From Allohoeflea poritis (GTDB taxonomy: Bacteria > Pseudomonadota > Alphaproteobacteria > Rhizobiales > Rhizobiaceae), in the NCBI RefSeq assembly GCF_027889715.1, contig NZ_JAPJZH010000001.1:124001-188000 (forward strand): DNA of 64,000 nt, read 5' to 3'. A program made the position numbers and the translations under genes. Of this stretch, positions 27,709-38,522 are shown one piece after another; within the stretch, counting starts at the first letter, position 1; each line of letters starts with the position of its first letter. A model generated the notes under the pieces. It did not search any database. It was not told where the DNA came from and saw only the letters and a list, made by a program, of their open reading frames with translations.

Positions 27709-27909
27709 TTAGGCCTTGGCTTCTGCCGCCTTCTGGCGGGCAATTGTCTTGATGCGCGCGATATCGCGACGGACTTCCTTGATGCGAGAGGTCTTCTCGA
27801 GCTGTCCGGTGGCCTGCTGGAAGCGCAGGTTGAACTGCTCCTTCTTCAGCTTGGCCAGCTCATCGGTCAGCTGGTCGGCACTCATCACACGTACATCTAC
27901 GGCTTTCAT
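27709..27909 (-). CDS. rpmC: 50S ribosomal protein L29
   Basis: 66 residues forming the two-helix uL29: [20 protein letters not shown], then [20 protein letters not shown] and a basic C-terminal helix. L29 borders the exit tunnel. ATG 27909 is chosen because the open frame upstream would run into rplP. Confidence 0.97.
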   Translation of the reverse strand: MKAVDVRVMSADQLTDELAKLKKEQFNLRFQQATGQLEKTSRIKEVRRDIARIKTIARQKAAEAKA

Positions 27910-27920
27910 GGTCTTGCTTC

Positions 27921-28334
27921 CTAGTCTGCTATGCGCTGTACGAAGCGGGTTTTCACCGACAGCTTGGCCGCGCCCAGGCGCAGGGCCTCGCGGGCGATTT
28001 CCTCGCTGACACCGTCGATCTCGAACATGATCCGGCCGGGCTTGACCTTGCATGCCCAGTATTCAACCGAGCCCTTGCCCTTACCCATGCGAACCTCGGT
28101 CGGCTTCTGGGTGACCGGGGTATCGGGGAAGATGCGAATCCACACGCGCCCGGCACGCTTCATGTGACGGGTGATGGCACGGCGGGCAGCCTCGATCTGA
28201 CGCGCGTTGACGCGATCAGGCTCCTGGGCCTTGAGGCCGTAGGAACCGAAGTTCAGCTTCGTGCCACTGGATGCGACACCCTTGATACGGCCCTTGTGCT
28301 GCTTGCGGTACTTCGTACGCTTTGGCTGCAACAT
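27921..28334 (-). CDS. rplP: 50S ribosomal protein L16
   Basis: 137 residues. Starts [20 protein letters not shown] and has the [20 protein letters not shown] loop that reaches toward the peptidyl-transferase and A-site tRNA. The spacing to rpmC is 11 bases. Confidence 0.98.
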   Translation of the reverse strand: MLQPKRTKYRKQHKGRIKGVASSGTKLNFGSYGLKAQEPDRVNARQIEAARRAITRHMKRAGRVWIRIFPDTPVTQKPTEVRMGKGKGSVEYWACKVKPGRIMFEIDGVSEEIAREALRLGAAKLSVKTRFVQRIAD

Positions 28335-28370
28335 TTTGTTTTTCTCCGAACTGACTTACCGCGCGGATGT

Positions 28371-29078
28371 CTACGCGTTTTCGCGACGACGTCCGCCACC
28401 GCCCTGATTGTCATTTTCCGTTGCACGGCGTTCCGAGGCCATCGGGTCGTGCTCAAGGATCTCGCCCTTGAAGATCCAGACCTTGATGCCGCAGACGCCA
28501 TAGGCAGTGTGCGCTTCGGCGGTGCCGTAGTCGATATCGGCACGCAGCGTGTGAAGCGGAACGCGGCCTTCGCGGTACCATTCCGTGCGGGCGATTTCCG
28601 CGCCGCCGAGACGGCCGCCGCAGGTGATACGGATGCCTTCGGCGCCCAGACGCATGGCCGACTGAACGGCACGCTTCATGGCCCGGCGAAACGCGACGCG
28701 GCGCTCGAGCTGCTGGGCGATCGACTGGGCGACCAGCGTGGCATCAACCTCGGGCTTGCGAACCTCGACAATGTTGAGGTGCGTTTCCGAGTTGGTCATC
28801 ACGGACAGCTTGCGGCGCAGCTTCTCGATATCCGCGCCCTTCTTGCCGATGATGAGGCCGGGGCGTGCGGAATGGATCGAAACACGGCACTTCTTGTGCG
28901 GGCGCTCGATAACGACCTTGGAAATGGCCGCCTGCTTGAGCTCCTGCGTCAGGTAATCGCGGATCTTCAGGTCTTCCTGAAGCAGATCGCCATATTCGCC
29001 CTTCTCGGCGAACCAGCGCGAATCCCAGGTACGGTTGATGCCGAGGCGAAGGCCGACCGGATTAATCTTCTGACCCAT
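28371..29078 (-). CDS. rpsC: 30S ribosomal protein S3
   Basis: 235 residues: KH domain with the GxxG-type loop [20 protein letters not shown] and C-terminal domain [20 protein letters not shown]-like, then a Gly/Arg/Asn-rich tail. It lines the mRNA entry tunnel. The start shares one base with the rplV stop. Confidence 0.98.
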   Translation of the reverse strand: MGQKINPVGLRLGINRTWDSRWFAEKGEYGDLLQEDLKIRDYLTQELKQAAISKVVIERPHKKCRVSIHSARPGLIIGKKGADIEKLRRKLSVMTNSETHLNIVEVRKPEVDATLVAQSIAQQLERRVAFRRAMKRAVQSAMRLGAEGIRITCGGRLGGAEIARTEWYREGRVPLHTLRADIDYGTAEAHTAYGVCGIKVWIFKGEILEHDPMASERRATENDNQGGGGRRRENA

Positions 29079-29467
29079 TACGCGGCCTCCCCTTTTTCCT
29101 CGACTTCACGCACGACGATTGTCAGGTGCGAGAACGGCTTTTCGACGCGCGATGCGCGACCGCGGCCGCGGGCGTGAAAACGCTTCATGACGATCGACTT
29201 GCCGACATAGGCTTCGGCGACGACCAGCGAGTCGACGTCGAGATCATGGTTGTTTTCAGCGTTGGCAATCGCGGATTCCAGCGTCTTCTTGACGGTTTCC
29301 GAAATACGCTTGCGCGAGAATTCCAGATCCGCCAGAGCGCGCTCGACCTTCTTGCCGCGGATCATCGCAGCCACAAGATTGAGCTTCTGCGGGCTGACGC
29401 GGATCGTGCGGGCAACCGCTTTTGCCTCGTTGTCCTTTAGCCGGCGCTCGGCCTTGGCCTTGCCCAT
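29078..29467 (-). CDS. rplV: 50S ribosomal protein L22
   Basis: 129 residues. The extended hairpin that lines the exit tunnel is seen in [20 protein letters not shown], preceded by [20 protein letters not shown]. Macrolide-linked deletions in this loop are not evident. Overlaps rpsC by one base. Confidence 0.98.
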   Translation of the reverse strand: MGKAKAERRLKDNEAKAVARTIRVSPQKLNLVAAMIRGKKVERALADLEFSRKRISETVKKTLESAIANAENNHDLDVDSLVVAEAYVGKSIVMKRFHARGRGRASRVEKPFSHLTIVVREVEEKGEAA

Positions 29468-29469
29468 TG

Positions 29470-29748
29470 CTACTTCCTCTTCGCTTTCTTGTCCGCTCCG
29501 TGACCGTAATAGGTACGGGTCGGGGAAAATTCACCGAGTTTGTGTCCGACCATGTCTTCGGACACCGAAACCGGAATATGTTTGCTGCCGTTGTAGACAC
29601 CGAATGTCAGGCCGACGAACTGAGGCAGGATGGTGGAGCGGCGGCTCCACGTCTTGATCACCTCGTTGCGGCCGCTTTCACGAACCGTCTCCGCCTTCTT
29701 GAGCAGATAGCCGTCAACAAACGGACCTTTCCAAACTGAACGAGCCAC
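29470..29748 (-). CDS. rpsS: 30S ribosomal protein S19
   Basis: 92 residues, beginning [20 protein letters not shown] with [20 protein letters not shown] and [21 protein letters not shown]19 sits at the head of the 30S subunit with S13. It is two bases from rplV. Confidence 0.98.
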   Translation of the reverse strand: MARSVWKGPFVDGYLLKKAETVRESGRNEVIKTWSRRSTILPQFVGLTFGVYNGSKHIPVSVSEDMVGHKLGEFSPTRTYYGHGADKKAKRK

Positions 29749-29763
29749 TTGAGACTTCCTCTC

Positions 29764-30600
29764 TTACTTCTTGCGCTGATGGCGGGAGCGCATGATGAAC
29801 TTGTCGGTCGACTTGTTGGACCGCGTACGCTTGCCCTTGGTCGGCTTGCCCCAAGGGGTGACCGGGTGGCGGCCGCCGGAGGTGCGTCCTTCACCACCAC
29901 CATGCGGGTGGTCGATCGGGTTCATGACAACACCGCGGACCGTCGGGCGCTTGCCGAGCCAGCGCGAACGACCGGCCTTGCCGTCGTTGCGGTTGGCGTT
30001 GTCCGGGTTGGATACAGCGCCGACCGTCGCCAGGCAGCTGCCCGGAACCAGACGCTGTTCACCGGAGTTCAACCGCAGGATGGCCATGCCCTGGTCGCGT
30101 CCAACGAGCTGGACATATGTTCCGGCCGAACGTGCGATCTGACCGCCTTTGCCGGGCTTCATTTCCACGTTGTGGACAATGGTGCCAACCGGCATCGACT
30201 GAAGCGGCATGGTGTTGCCGGGCTTGACGTCAACGGCGGACTGCGAGGCAATCACCTTGTCGCCAGCGGACAGCCGTTGCGGCGCCAGGATATAAGCCAG
30301 TTCGCCGTCGTCATATTTGACCAGCGCGATAAACGCCGTGCGGTTCGGGTCGTATTCCAGGCGCTCGACCGTGCCTTCGACGTCGAACTTGCGACGCTTG
30401 AAGTCAACGATGCGATAGGTGCGCTTGTGGCCGCCACCGCGATGACGGACGGTCATGCGACCGGTATTGTTGCGGCCGCCCTTTGCCGACAGGCCCTCGG
30501 TCAACGCCTTGACCGGCTTGCCCTTGTGAAGGCCGGAGCGATCGACAATGACCAGCTGGCGCTGGCTCGGCGTCGTCGGCTTGAAAGATTTCAGTGCCAT
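29764..30600 (-). CDS. rplB: 50S ribosomal protein L2
   Basis: 278 residues, beginning [20 protein letters not shown]. The C-terminal [20 protein letters not shown] stretch is the diagnostic uL2 motif with the conserved His of the peptidyl-transferase neighbourhood. L2 binds 23S rRNA domain IV. Confidence 0.98.
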   Translation of the reverse strand: MALKSFKPTTPSQRQLVIVDRSGLHKGKPVKALTEGLSAKGGRNNTGRMTVRHRGGGHKRTYRIVDFKRRKFDVEGTVERLEYDPNRTAFIALVKYDDGELAYILAPQRLSAGDKVIASQSAVDVKPGNTMPLQSMPVGTIVHNVEMKPGKGGQIARSAGTYVQLVGRDQGMAILRLNSGEQRLVPGSCLATVGAVSNPDNANRNDGKAGRSRWLGKRPTVRGVVMNPIDHPHGGGEGRTSGGRHPVTPWGKPTKGKRTRSNKSTDKFIMRSRHQRKK

Positions 30601-30628
30601 TTGCTTCTTCTTTCCTTTGGGCTAGCCG

Positions 30629-30922
30629 TCAAAGACCGGTGGTGACGTCAACGGATTCACCGTCGACCAGTGTCACGACCGCTTTCTTGACGTCGCTCTG
30701 ACGACCTGGCCGGCCACGGAACCGCTTGACCTTGCCCTTGCGGACGAGCGTGTTCACGGCCTTGACCTTGACGCCGAACAGAGCTTCGACAGCCGCCTTG
30801 ATTTCCGGCTTCGTCGCTGTCTTTGCGACGTTGAAAACGATCTGGTTCTGCTCCGACACGAGGGTCGATTTTTCAGTGATCACCGGCGAGGTAATCACGT
30901 CGTAGTGGCGAAGATCCGTCAT
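30629..30922 (-). CDS. rplW: 50S ribosomal protein L23
   Basis: 97 residues with [20 protein letters not shown] and [21 protein letters not shown]23 forms the docking site for SRP and trigger factor at the tunnel exit. Its start overlaps rplD by four bases. Confidence 0.97.
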   Translation of the reverse strand: MTDLRHYDVITSPVITEKSTLVSEQNQIVFNVAKTATKPEIKAAVEALFGVKVKAVNTLVRKGKVKRFRGRPGRQSDVKKAVVTLVDGESVDVTTGL

Positions 30923-31539
30923 TTGAACCGCTCCTCGAGAGCTTCGACAGCAGCCTTGGAAAGCACCAGCTTGCCACGGCGCAGAATGTCGTAAACATTG
31001 ATGCCCTGGACCGGCAGCACATCAATATTGGGTATGTTGCGCGCCGCCAGTTTGAAATTGCTGTCGAGCTCGGCGCCGCCGATGAACAGAGCATTGGAAA
31101 GGCCGAGCTTTTCCAGCGATCCGCTCAGCGCTTTTGTCTTTGCTTCCTTCGTGGCGATCTCGTCGACGATGATCAGGTCCTCGTCACGCAGTTTTGCCGA
31201 AAGCGCGTGGCGCAGCGCGAGGGCGCGCACCTTCTTCGGAAGGCCGTGCTCATGGCTGCGGACGACCGGGCCATGGGCCTTGCCGCCGCCGCGGAACTGC
31301 GGTGCGCGTGCCGAGGAATGGCGTGCGCGGCCGGTTCCCTTCTGGCGGAACATCTTGGCGCCGGTGCGGGAAATTTCCGAACGGCCCTTGGTCTTGTGCG
31401 TACCCTGCTGCTTGCGGGCAAGCTGCCAGCGAACCATGCGCTGCAGGATGTCCTGGCGCGGCTCGAGACCGAATACGGTCTCGGACAGGTTTACCTTGCC
31501 GGCAGCCTTGCCTTCGAGGGTTGTTACTTTGAGATCCAT
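30919..31539 (-). CDS. rplD: 50S ribosomal protein L4
   Basis: 206 residues. The internal loop [20 protein letters not shown] that reaches the tunnel is intact, followed by [20 protein letters not shown]. In enterobacteria L4 autoregulates the S10 operon through a leader; no such leader was identified upstream of rpsJ here. The start shares one base with the rplC stop. Confidence 0.97.
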   Translation of the reverse strand: MDLKVTTLEGKAAGKVNLSETVFGLEPRQDILQRMVRWQLARKQQGTHKTKGRSEISRTGAKMFRQKGTGRARHSSARAPQFRGGGKAHGPVVRSHEHGLPKKVRALALRHALSAKLRDEDLIIVDEIATKEAKTKALSGSLEKLGLSNALFIGGAELDSNFKLAARNIPNIDVLPVQGINVYDILRRGKLVLSKAAVEALEERFK

Positions 31540-32264
31540 TACTCGGCTCCCTCACTGGCTTCTGCGGCCGGTGCTGCTTCGGCCGCGGCAGCGGCGCGCA
31601 GACCTGCCGGCTTCGGCGCATCTGCCGGCACCGGAGCCTTGATTGCGTCCTTGACGATGATCCAGGAACCCTTGGAACCGGGGACAGCGCCCTTCACGAG
31701 GATCAGACCGCGGTCACCATCTGTCGAAACGACTTCCAGGTTCTGGGTGGTCACCCGGGTATTACCCATGTGACCGGCCATTTTCTTGCCCTTGAAGACC
31801 TTGCCCGGATCCTGACACTGACCGGTCGAACCGTGCGAGCGGTGCGAGATCGAAACACCGTGCGAGGCGCGAAGACCGCCGAAATTGTGCCGTTTCATGG
31901 CACCGGCAAAGCCTTTACCGACAGACGTTCCGGTCACGTCGACCTTCTGTCCGGCGACAAAGTGCTCGGCGGTGATCTCGGCACCGACGTCGAGCATATT
32001 GTCTTCGCTGACGCGGAACTCGGCAAGCTTGGCTTTCGGCTCCACCTTGGCAGCAGCAAAATGGCCGCGCATCGGTTTTGTCGTGTTCTTGGCCTTGGCG
32101 ATGCCGACACCGAGCTGAACTGCGGTGTAGCCGTTCTTTTCTTCCGTACGCTGGGCAACAACCTGGCAGTTCTGGAGCCGCAGAACGGTCACCGGAACAT
32201 GCTCGCCGGCGTCATTGTAGACCCGGGTCATTCCCACTTTCTTTGCAATTACACCTGAACGCAT
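31539..32264 (-). CDS. rplC: 50S ribosomal protein L3
   Basis: 241 residues, starting [20 protein letters not shown], with [20 protein letters not shown] and [20 protein letters not shown], the loop with the Gln methylated by PrmB in E. coli. It has an extra Ala/Glu-rich C-terminal tail (about 30 residues) seen in rhizobial L3 proteins. Confidence 0.98.
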   Translation of the reverse strand: MRSGVIAKKVGMTRVYNDAGEHVPVTVLRLQNCQVVAQRTEEKNGYTAVQLGVGIAKAKNTTKPMRGHFAAAKVEPKAKLAEFRVSEDNMLDVGAEITAEHFVAGQKVDVTGTSVGKGFAGAMKRHNFGGLRASHGVSISHRSHGSTGQCQDPGKVFKGKKMAGHMGNTRVTTQNLEVVSTDGDRGLILVKGAVPGSKGSWIIVKDAIKAPVPADAPKPAGLRAAAAAEAAPAAEASEGAE

Positions 32265-32348
32265 TGGTTCGTCCTTGTCGAAGTTTGGGTCCGGTCTTGC
32301 GCGAAGGTCCCGTATCGGTTTTTCGCAACCGGCCCCACAGACTGCTCG

Positions 32349-32657
32349 TTAAAGCTTGATTTCCACGTCTACGCCGGCCGCCAGGTCGAGCTTCATCAGC
32401 GCATCGACGGTCTGGGGTGTCGGGTCGACGATGTCGAGAAGACGCTTGTGGGTGCGCATCTCGAACTGCTCGCGGCTCTTCTTGTCGATGTGCGGCGACC
32501 GGTTGACCGTGAATTTTTCAATTCGCGTAGGCAACGGAACAGGTCCGCGCACACTGGCGCCCGTACGCTTGGCCGTCGACACGATTTCACGCGTGGAGGC
32601 ATCGAGAATCCGATGATCAAACGCCTTCAGGCGGATACGGATATTCTGGCCGTTCAT
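32349..32657 (-). CDS. rpsJ: 30S ribosomal protein S10
   Basis: 102 residues: [20 protein letters not shown] and the loop [20 protein letters not shown] with [20 protein letters not shown], where S10 (NusE) contacts NusB in antitermination. It opens the S10 operon 120 bases after tuf. Confidence 0.98.
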   Translation of the reverse strand: MNGQNIRIRLKAFDHRILDASTREIVSTAKRTGASVRGPVPLPTRIEKFTVNRSPHIDKKSREQFEMRTHKRLLDIVDPTPQTVDALMKLDLAAGVDVEIKL

Positions 32658-32735
32658 TCGACTTAATCCTTAGTTCACGGACTGAAAATCCAGTCCAATT
32701 CTCGTTGTTTGCGGATCGCAACCGCCGGAGTTGCA

Positions 32736-32763
32736 AAACGCGCCGGTTTTATCCGGCGCGTTT
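32736..32763 (-). terminator. hairpin terminator between tuf (copy 1) and rpsJ
   Basis: AAACGCGCCGG (32736-32746) and its perfect reverse complement (32753-32763) enclose a six-base loop, 15 bases after the tuf stop on the minus strand, followed by TTTT. The T-tract is short, so partial termination is more likely than a full stop; it would separate the str part from S10. Confidence 0.55.
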
Positions 32764-32777
32764 GCGCTGTTGTCTGC

Positions 32778-33953
32778 TTATTCCGTGATGCTTGCGACGA
32801 TGCCGGCGCCGACGGTGCGGCCGCCTTCGCGGATGGCGAAGCGGAGCTTCTCTTCCATCGCAATCGGAACGATCAGCTCAACGTCAACCGTCACATTGTC
32901 CCCGGGCATCACCATCTCGGTGCCTTCCGGAAGCGTCACAACACCCGTCACATCCGTCGTGCGGAAATAAAACTGCGGACGGTAGTTGGTGAAGAACGGC
33001 GTATGACGGCCACCCTCTTCCTTCGTCAGGATGTAGGCCTCAGCCTTGAACTTCGTGTGCGGCGTAACGGAACCAGGCTTGCAAAGAACCTGGCCACGCT
33101 CCACGCCGTCACGGTCAACACCGCGAAGCAGCGCGCCGATATTGTCGCCGGCCTGGCCCTGGTCCAGAAGCTTGCGGAACATCTCAACGCCCGTGCACGT
33201 CGTCTTCGTCGTGTCGCGGATGCCGACAATCTCGATCTCGTCGCCGACATTGATGATGCCGCGCTCGACACGGCCCGTCACAACCGTGCCACGGCCGGAA
33301 ATCGAGAACACGTCCTCGATCGGCATCAGGAACGGCTGGTCAACAGGACGCTCGGGCGTCGGGATGTAGGCGTCAACCTGAGCCATCAGCTCGCGAACCG
33401 CATCCTCGCCGATCTCCTTGTTGCTGTCTTCAAGCGCAGCAAGCGCCGAACCCTTGACGATCGGAATGTCGTCGCCCGGAAACTCATAGGTGTCCAGAAG
33501 CTCACGCACTTCCATCTCGACAAGCTCAAGAAGCTCCTCGTCATCGACCTGGTCGACCTTGTTGAGGAAAACCACAATCGCAGGAACACCGACCTGACGG
33601 GCAAGCAGGATGTGCTCGCGGGTCTGCGGCATCGGACCGTCGGCCGCCGAAACAACCAGGATCGCGCCGTCCATCTGCGCGGCGCCGGTGATCATGTTCT
33701 TCACATAGTCCGCATGGCCCGGGCAGTCGACATGGGCGTAGTGACGCGCATCCGTCTCATATTCAACATGCGCCGTCGAAATGGTGATGCCGCGCGCACG
33801 CTCTTCAGGCGCCCCGTCAATCTCGTCATAGGCCTTGAAGTCCCCGAAGAACTTCGTGATCGCGGCCGTCAATGACGTCTTGCCATGGTCAACGTGACCA
33901 ATCGTGCCAATGTTAACATGCGGCTTATTTCGTTCAAACTTGCCTTTAGCCAT
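32778..33953 (-). CDS. tuf: elongation factor Tu (copy 1)
   Basis: 391 residues. GTPase motifs [22 protein letters not shown] and NKVD, then domains II and III ending in [11 protein letters not shown]. The effector region [13 protein letters not shown] and the kirromycin and pulvomycin contact regions look normal. It delivers aminoacyl-tRNA. The protein is identical to the one at 59524-60699, and the DNA differs at only a handful of synonymous sites plus the stop codon (TAA here, TGA there). It is the last gene of the str operon after fusA. Confidence 0.99.
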   Translation of the reverse strand: MAKGKFERNKPHVNIGTIGHVDHGKTSLTAAITKFFGDFKAYDEIDGAPEERARGITISTAHVEYETDARHYAHVDCPGHADYVKNMITGAAQMDGAILVVSAADGPMPQTREHILLARQVGVPAIVVFLNKVDQVDDEELLELVEMEVRELLDTYEFPGDDIPIVKGSALAALEDSNKEIGEDAVRELMAQVDAYIPTPERPVDQPFLMPIEDVFSISGRGTVVTGRVERGIINVGDEIEIVGIRDTTKTTCTGVEMFRKLLDQGQAGDNIGALLRGVDRDGVERGQVLCKPGSVTPHTKFKAEAYILTKEEGGRHTPFFTNYRPQFYFRTTDVTGVVTLPEGTEMVMPGDNVTVDVELIVPIAMEEKLRFAIREGGRTVGAGIVASITE

Positions 33954-34019
33954 TTTCGGCTCTCCATTTTCCTGGCCCCGTAGAGGGACAATTCAATCTG
34001 TCTTCTATTCGATCCGCGA

Positions 34020-36110
34020 TCAGGCGTATTTTTCCTGAATTTCCTGTGCCACGTTGGAGGGCACCGGTGCGTAGTGGTCGAACTGCATCGTGTACTGGGC
34101 GCGGCCCTGTGACATGGAACGCAGGTTGTCCACGTATTTGAACATGTTCGCCAGCGGCACATGGGCGTTGATGACAACGGCGATACCGCGCACTTCCTGC
34201 CCCTGGATCTGACCGCGCCGCGAGTTCAGGTCGCCGATGACATCGCCGACATATTCCTCAGGCGTTACGACCTCGACCTTCATGATCGGCTCAAGCAACT
34301 GAGCGCCGGCTTTCTGTGCGCCTTCGCGGAAGGCTGCACGGGAAGCGATCTCAAAGGCCAGGACCGAGGAGTCCACATCGTGGTAGGCGCCATCGATGAG
34401 GGTCGCCTTGACGCTCAGCATCGGGAAGCCGGCCAGCGGTCCGGACGAAAGAACGCTTTCGATACCCTTCTGGACACCCGGGATGTATTCCTTCGGAACG
34501 GCGCCGCCGACGATCTTGGATACGAATTCGAATTCCTCACCATCGGGGTTCGGTTCGAAGATGATCTTGACGCGGGCGAACTGACCCGAACCACCGGACT
34601 GCTTCTTGTGGGTGTAGTCCACTTCAGCTTCGCGGGTGATGGTCTCGCGGTAGGCGACCTGCGGCGCGCCGATATTGGCCTCGACCTTGAATTCACGCTT
34701 CATACGGTCAACGAGGATGTCGAGGTGAAGCTCGCCCATGCCTGCGATGATGGTCTGACCGGATTCCTCGTCCGACTTGACGCGAAAGGACGGGTCTTCG
34801 GCTGCCAGGCGGTTGAGCGCGATGCCCATCTTTTCCTGGTCGCCCTTGGTCTTCGGCTCGATGGCGATCTGAATGACCGGCTCGGGGAACTCCATGCGCT
34901 CGAGGATAACCGGCTTCAGCGGATCGCAGAGCGTGTCGCCCGTCGTGGTTTCCTTGAGGCCGGCCAGAGCGACGATGTCACCGGCATAGGCAACATCGAT
35001 GTCTTCACGGCTGTTGGAGTGCATCTGCAGCATGCGGCCGATACGCTCACGCTTTTCCTTGACCGTATTCATCACCGACGAGCCCTTTTCAATGGAGCCG
35101 GAGTAGATGCGGGCAAAGGTGAGCGAGCCGACAAACGGGTCGTTCATGACCTTGAAGGCGAGCATGGAAAGCGGCTCGTCGTCGGACGCCTTGCGGCTGA
35201 TTTCTTCTTCAGTCTTGACGTCGATGCCCTTGATGGCCGGGATATCGACCGGGCTCGGAAGGTAATCGACCACTGCGTCGAGCAGCGGCTGCACGCCCTT
35301 GTTCTTGAAGGCACTGCCGCAGAACATCGGGAAGAAGTCCACATTGGTGGTACCCTGGCGGACAAGCGCACGGATCTCATCATTGGAGGGCATGTTGCCT
35401 TCCAGATAGGACTCCATTGCGGCTTCGTCGATTTCGACAACCGTCTCGATCAGCTTTTCGCGGTATTCTTCGGCCTGATCCTTCAGGTCGTCCGGAATTT
35501 CCACGACGTCCCACTGGGCGCCGAGCGATTCATCGCGCCACACCAGTGCGTTCATCTCGATCAGGTCGACGACACCCTTGAAGTCGCTCTCAGCGCCGAT
35601 CGGCAGCTGCATGACGACAGGCGTTGCGCCGAGGCGCGATCCGACCATCTCGACCGAACGGAAGAAGTCGGCGCCGATCTTGTCCATCTTGTTGCAGAAG
35701 ATCATGCGCGGAACGTTGTACTTGTCGGCCTGGCGCCAGACCGTTTCGGTCTGCGGCTCAACGCCGGCATTGGCATCGAGCAGGGCCACGGCACCGTCGA
35801 GAACACGCAGGGAACGCTCGACCTCAATGGTGAAGTCGACGTGTCCGGGCGTGTCGATGATGTTGAAGCGACGCATATTGCCGTCACGGCCTTTCCAGAA
35901 GGTCGTCGTGGCGGCGGAGGTGATGGTGATACCACGCTCCTGTTCCTGCTCCATCCAGTCCATGGTGGCCGCACCGTCGTGAACTTCGCCGATCTTGTGC
36001 GACTTACCCGTGTAGTACAGGATGCGCTCGGTCGTCGTCGTCTTGCCGGCGTCGATATGCGCCATGATGCCGAAGTTTCGGTAGTCTTCAATTGCGTATT
36101 CGCGGGCCAT
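34020..36110 (-). CDS. fusA: elongation factor G
   Basis: 696 residues. G1 [20 protein letters not shown], switch II region [12 protein letters not shown] for guanine, then domains II-V ([20 protein letters not shown] near the C-terminus). It drives translocation and ribosome recycling with GTP. ATG 36110 gives the normal N-terminus [20 protein letters not shown]; the longer frame upstream overlaps rpsG. Confidence 0.98.
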   Translation of the reverse strand: MAREYAIEDYRNFGIMAHIDAGKTTTTERILYYTGKSHKIGEVHDGAATMDWMEQEQERGITITSAATTTFWKGRDGNMRRFNIIDTPGHVDFTIEVERSLRVLDGAVALLDANAGVEPQTETVWRQADKYNVPRMIFCNKMDKIGADFFRSVEMVGSRLGATPVVMQLPIGAESDFKGVVDLIEMNALVWRDESLGAQWDVVEIPDDLKDQAEEYREKLIETVVEIDEAAMESYLEGNMPSNDEIRALVRQGTTNVDFFPMFCGSAFKNKGVQPLLDAVVDYLPSPVDIPAIKGIDVKTEEEISRKASDDEPLSMLAFKVMNDPFVGSLTFARIYSGSIEKGSSVMNTVKEKRERIGRMLQMHSNSREDIDVAYAGDIVALAGLKETTTGDTLCDPLKPVILERMEFPEPVIQIAIEPKTKGDQEKMGIALNRLAAEDPSFRVKSDEESGQTIIAGMGELHLDILVDRMKREFKVEANIGAPQVAYRETITREAEVDYTHKKQSGGSGQFARVKIIFEPNPDGEEFEFVSKIVGGAVPKEYIPGVQKGIESVLSSGPLAGFPMLSVKATLIDGAYHDVDSSVLAFEIASRAAFREGAQKAGAQLLEPIMKVEVVTPEEYVGDVIGDLNSRRGQIQGQEVRGIAVVINAHVPLANMFKYVDNLRSMSQGRAQYTMQFDHYAPVPSNVAQEIQEKYA

Positions 36111-36147
36111 TTCAGTGCCTTTCAGTGCAAATGTCGTGTGCGACCGG

Positions 36148-36621
<474 letters not shown>

Positions 36622-36680
36622 CTAGTCTCTCAACTGCCGTCGGATCCGAGACGCCCCTGCGCCAAGATCCGAACCGTTTC

Positions 36681-37052
36681 CTATTTCGGACGTTTGGCGC
36701 CGTATTTCGAGCGGCGCTGTTTGCGGTCCTTGACGCCCTGTGTATCGAGAACGCCGCGGATAATGTGATAGCGCACACCCGGAAGGTCCTTCACGCGACC
36801 GCCGCGGATCATCACCACGGAGTGCTCCTGAAGGTTATGCCCCTCGCCGGGGATATAGCCGATGACTTCGAAGCCGTTGGTCAGGCGAATCTTGGCGACC
36901 TTCCGCAGGGCCGAGTTCGGCTTCTTCGGAGTCGTCGTGTAGACGCGGGTGCACACACCACGCTTCTGCGGGTTGGCCTCGAGGGCCGGAACCTTGTTTC
37001 GCTTAACCGGCGCCTGGCGCGGCTTGCGGATCAGCTGGTTTACGGTAGGCAT
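36681..37052 (-). CDS. rpsL: 30S ribosomal protein S12
   Basis: 123 residues. The decoding-site loop [20 protein letters not shown] has the wild-type lysine (Lys43 counting Met) and the second loop [13 protein letters not shown] has the wild-type lysine, so streptomycin sensitivity is expected. First gene of the str operon. AAAAGGAAGG precedes the ATG. Confidence 0.98.
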   Translation of the reverse strand: MPTVNQLIRKPRQAPVKRNKVPALEANPQKRGVCTRVYTTTPKKPNSALRKVAKIRLTNGFEVIGYIPGEGHNLQEHSVVMIRGGRVKDLPGVRYHIIRGVLDTQGVKDRKQRRSKYGAKRPK

Positions 37053-37519
37053 TCAACCTTCCTTTTAAACAAAACCTTGCATATGCCCTTGCGGGCGCTC
37101 CCTGCACGTATAATGCATGCGCAAATGGGCAAACCCGCCATTGGCGGTTTGCCCCCAAAATCGCAGAGGACACGATGTCACCGTGTCATGCATGCAGCAT
37201 TTTCATCAACGTGCAGTAAGAACCGTGTCTGGAGCGAACTTCAGGACGAGTCATCCCGAACCAGCCAGCCCCACATCGGCTCTGGTGGCCGCTAGATACT
37301 TATTTGCCGGGATGCCGTCAAGTGGTTCCGGCAAATATTATGGGCCGCAGGACGATAAGAACAACGTTTAGACCAGAAAGCCTTCACGTGGCCACCTCCA
37401 GAAGCGATTTTTCTTGCAGATTCCCGCCCGCAGGCGCACATGTGGCGCACAATCTCCTGCCCGGCCGTGATACCGGGAATCAGGGAATCAGCAGTCCCGA
37501 CCGAGAAAGGCGATCCGCC
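37053..37519. other. 467-bp boundary region between rpsL and accessory block
   Basis: No gene is recognised. Near rpsL there is a hairpin (37127-37140 with 37142-37154, one bulge) and, on the minus strand, a weak promoter-like TTATAC sequence around 37110; this is probably the str-operon promoter region. Further on are a GACACG/CGTGTC dyad (37169-37187) and a perfect 10-bp inverted repeat (37301-37310 with 37328-37337, TATTTGCCGG). Confidence 0.4.
37301..37337. repeat. perfect 10-bp inverted repeat, 17-bp spacer
   Basis: TATTTGCCGG (37301-37310) and CCGGCAAATA (37328-37337) pair perfectly. No T-tract follows in either direction, so it is not an obvious intrinsic terminator. It lies at the edge of the accessory block. 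Confidence 0.6.
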
Positions 37520-37804
37520 ATGAATTCAACGGACCAAGAGGCCGACGAGGATCGCAATGTCTTCGTCATCATCGGGCGTGTCTTCGAACAGAAGGACGAT
37601 GATCCGATCGACGTGCATATCCTGCTTGCCGCGCCCGACGACGACACGGCGGTGCGCACCGCGCTCAACGCGCTGGCGGAAGAAGGCTACGAGGAAGCCG
37701 AACTCGACCAGATCGGCGTGATGGACGGCATGCCGGATGAAGAGCCGCACGCTTCGGCATTTCAAGGCGCCCTCGAAGGCGAGATCGCCATCATCCAGCT
37801 TTAG
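37520..37804 (+). CDS. small acidic hypothetical protein
   Basis: A 94-residue protein, strongly acidic (motifs DQEADEDRN, DDDPID, PDDDTAV, EEGYEEAELDQIG). No membrane segment, signal peptide or known domain is recognised. AAAGG about nine bases before the ATG supports translation, and the codon use is like that of neighbouring genes. It lies alone between rpsL (divergent) and gntR (convergent). The predicted alternation VFVIIGRVF, VHILLAAPDDDTAVRTALNA suggests a small alpha/beta fold. Function unknown. Confidence 0.65.
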   Translation: MNSTDQEADEDRNVFVIIGRVFEQKDDDPIDVHILLAAPDDDTAVRTALNALAEEGYEEAELDQIGVMDGMPDEEPHASAFQGALEGEIAIIQL

Positions 37805-37844
37805 CGCTTCGAGCGATTAAATTGCGCTGCCGAATTCGGCGAGC

Positions 37845-38522
37845 TCAAAGCTGATACAATTTGTGCTTCTTGAGCAGCTCGATCAGCACTTCCCTGGCAT
37901 GGCGGCGATGGCTTCTGTGCCGCTCGCGTGCCGCGGCCGCATCGCCTCGCCTGATCGCGTCATAAACAGCGCGATGATCTTCGTTGGATTTGACCGGCAA
38001 GGGCCGGATATAGAGCGTCATGGCGCGGGCGCGCCGCACCTGATTGGCCATCATGGAGACGATCGTCTCAACTCGTGAATTGCCGCCGAGGCGAACAAGC
38101 TCTTCGTGAAAGGCATTGTCACCCACGGCCCAGGCTTCCCTGTCCTCGCGGGCAAGCGCTTCTTCCATTGCCTCGATCGCCTGCTGAAGGGTCGCGAGAT
38201 CCTCTTCGGAATACCCTTTTAATGCGGCCTCTTCGGCTGCAAGGCTCTCCAGCTCGGTCAGAACCGCATAGATTTCTTCCATGTCCTTCAGCGAAAGCGT
38301 TGCAATGCGAACACCCTTTCTGGGCCGCACCTCAAGCAGCCCCTGCTGGGCCAGCATCAAGGTCGCCTCGCGGACCGGCGTCCGCGACATGCCGAGCCGG
38401 TCCGCGAGTTCGCTTTCGAGATGGTCGGAACCTGCTGCAAGCTCGCCGTCGAAGATCAGCTGACGGATCTGCTCCATCGCCCGCGTCGTGATGGTCTTCG
38501 GTTTCGGTGCCTCAAGCACGTT
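37845..38522 (-). CDS. GntR-family regulator, FCD subfamily
   Basis: A 225-residue FadR-like regulator. The winged helix (about residues 8-75: LESELADRLGMSRTPVREAT, then LAQQGLLEVRPRKGV) is followed by an FCD ligand domain with the metal-site pattern of Asp and His (DNAFHEEL, EDHRAVYDAI, RHRSHRRHAREV). FCD regulators of sugar-acid loci usually repress until they bind the substrate. GTG 38522 is preferred: GGGAG lies seven bases before it and the overlap with the upstream dehydrogenase gene is 11 bases; ATG 38561 or 38582 would overlap by 50 or more. It probably controls the adjoining TRAP operon. Confidence 0.85.
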   Translation of the reverse strand, partial: NVLEAPKPKTITTRAMEQIRQLIFDGELAAGSDHLESELADRLGMSRTPVREATLMLAQQGLLEVRPRKGVRIATLSLKDMEEIYAVLTELESLAAEEAALKGYSEEDLATLQQAIEAMEEALAREDREAWAVGDNAFHEELVRLGGNSRVETIVSMMANQVRRARAMTLYIRPLPVKSNEDHRAVYDAIRRGDAAAARERHRSHRRHAREVLIELLKKHKLYQL

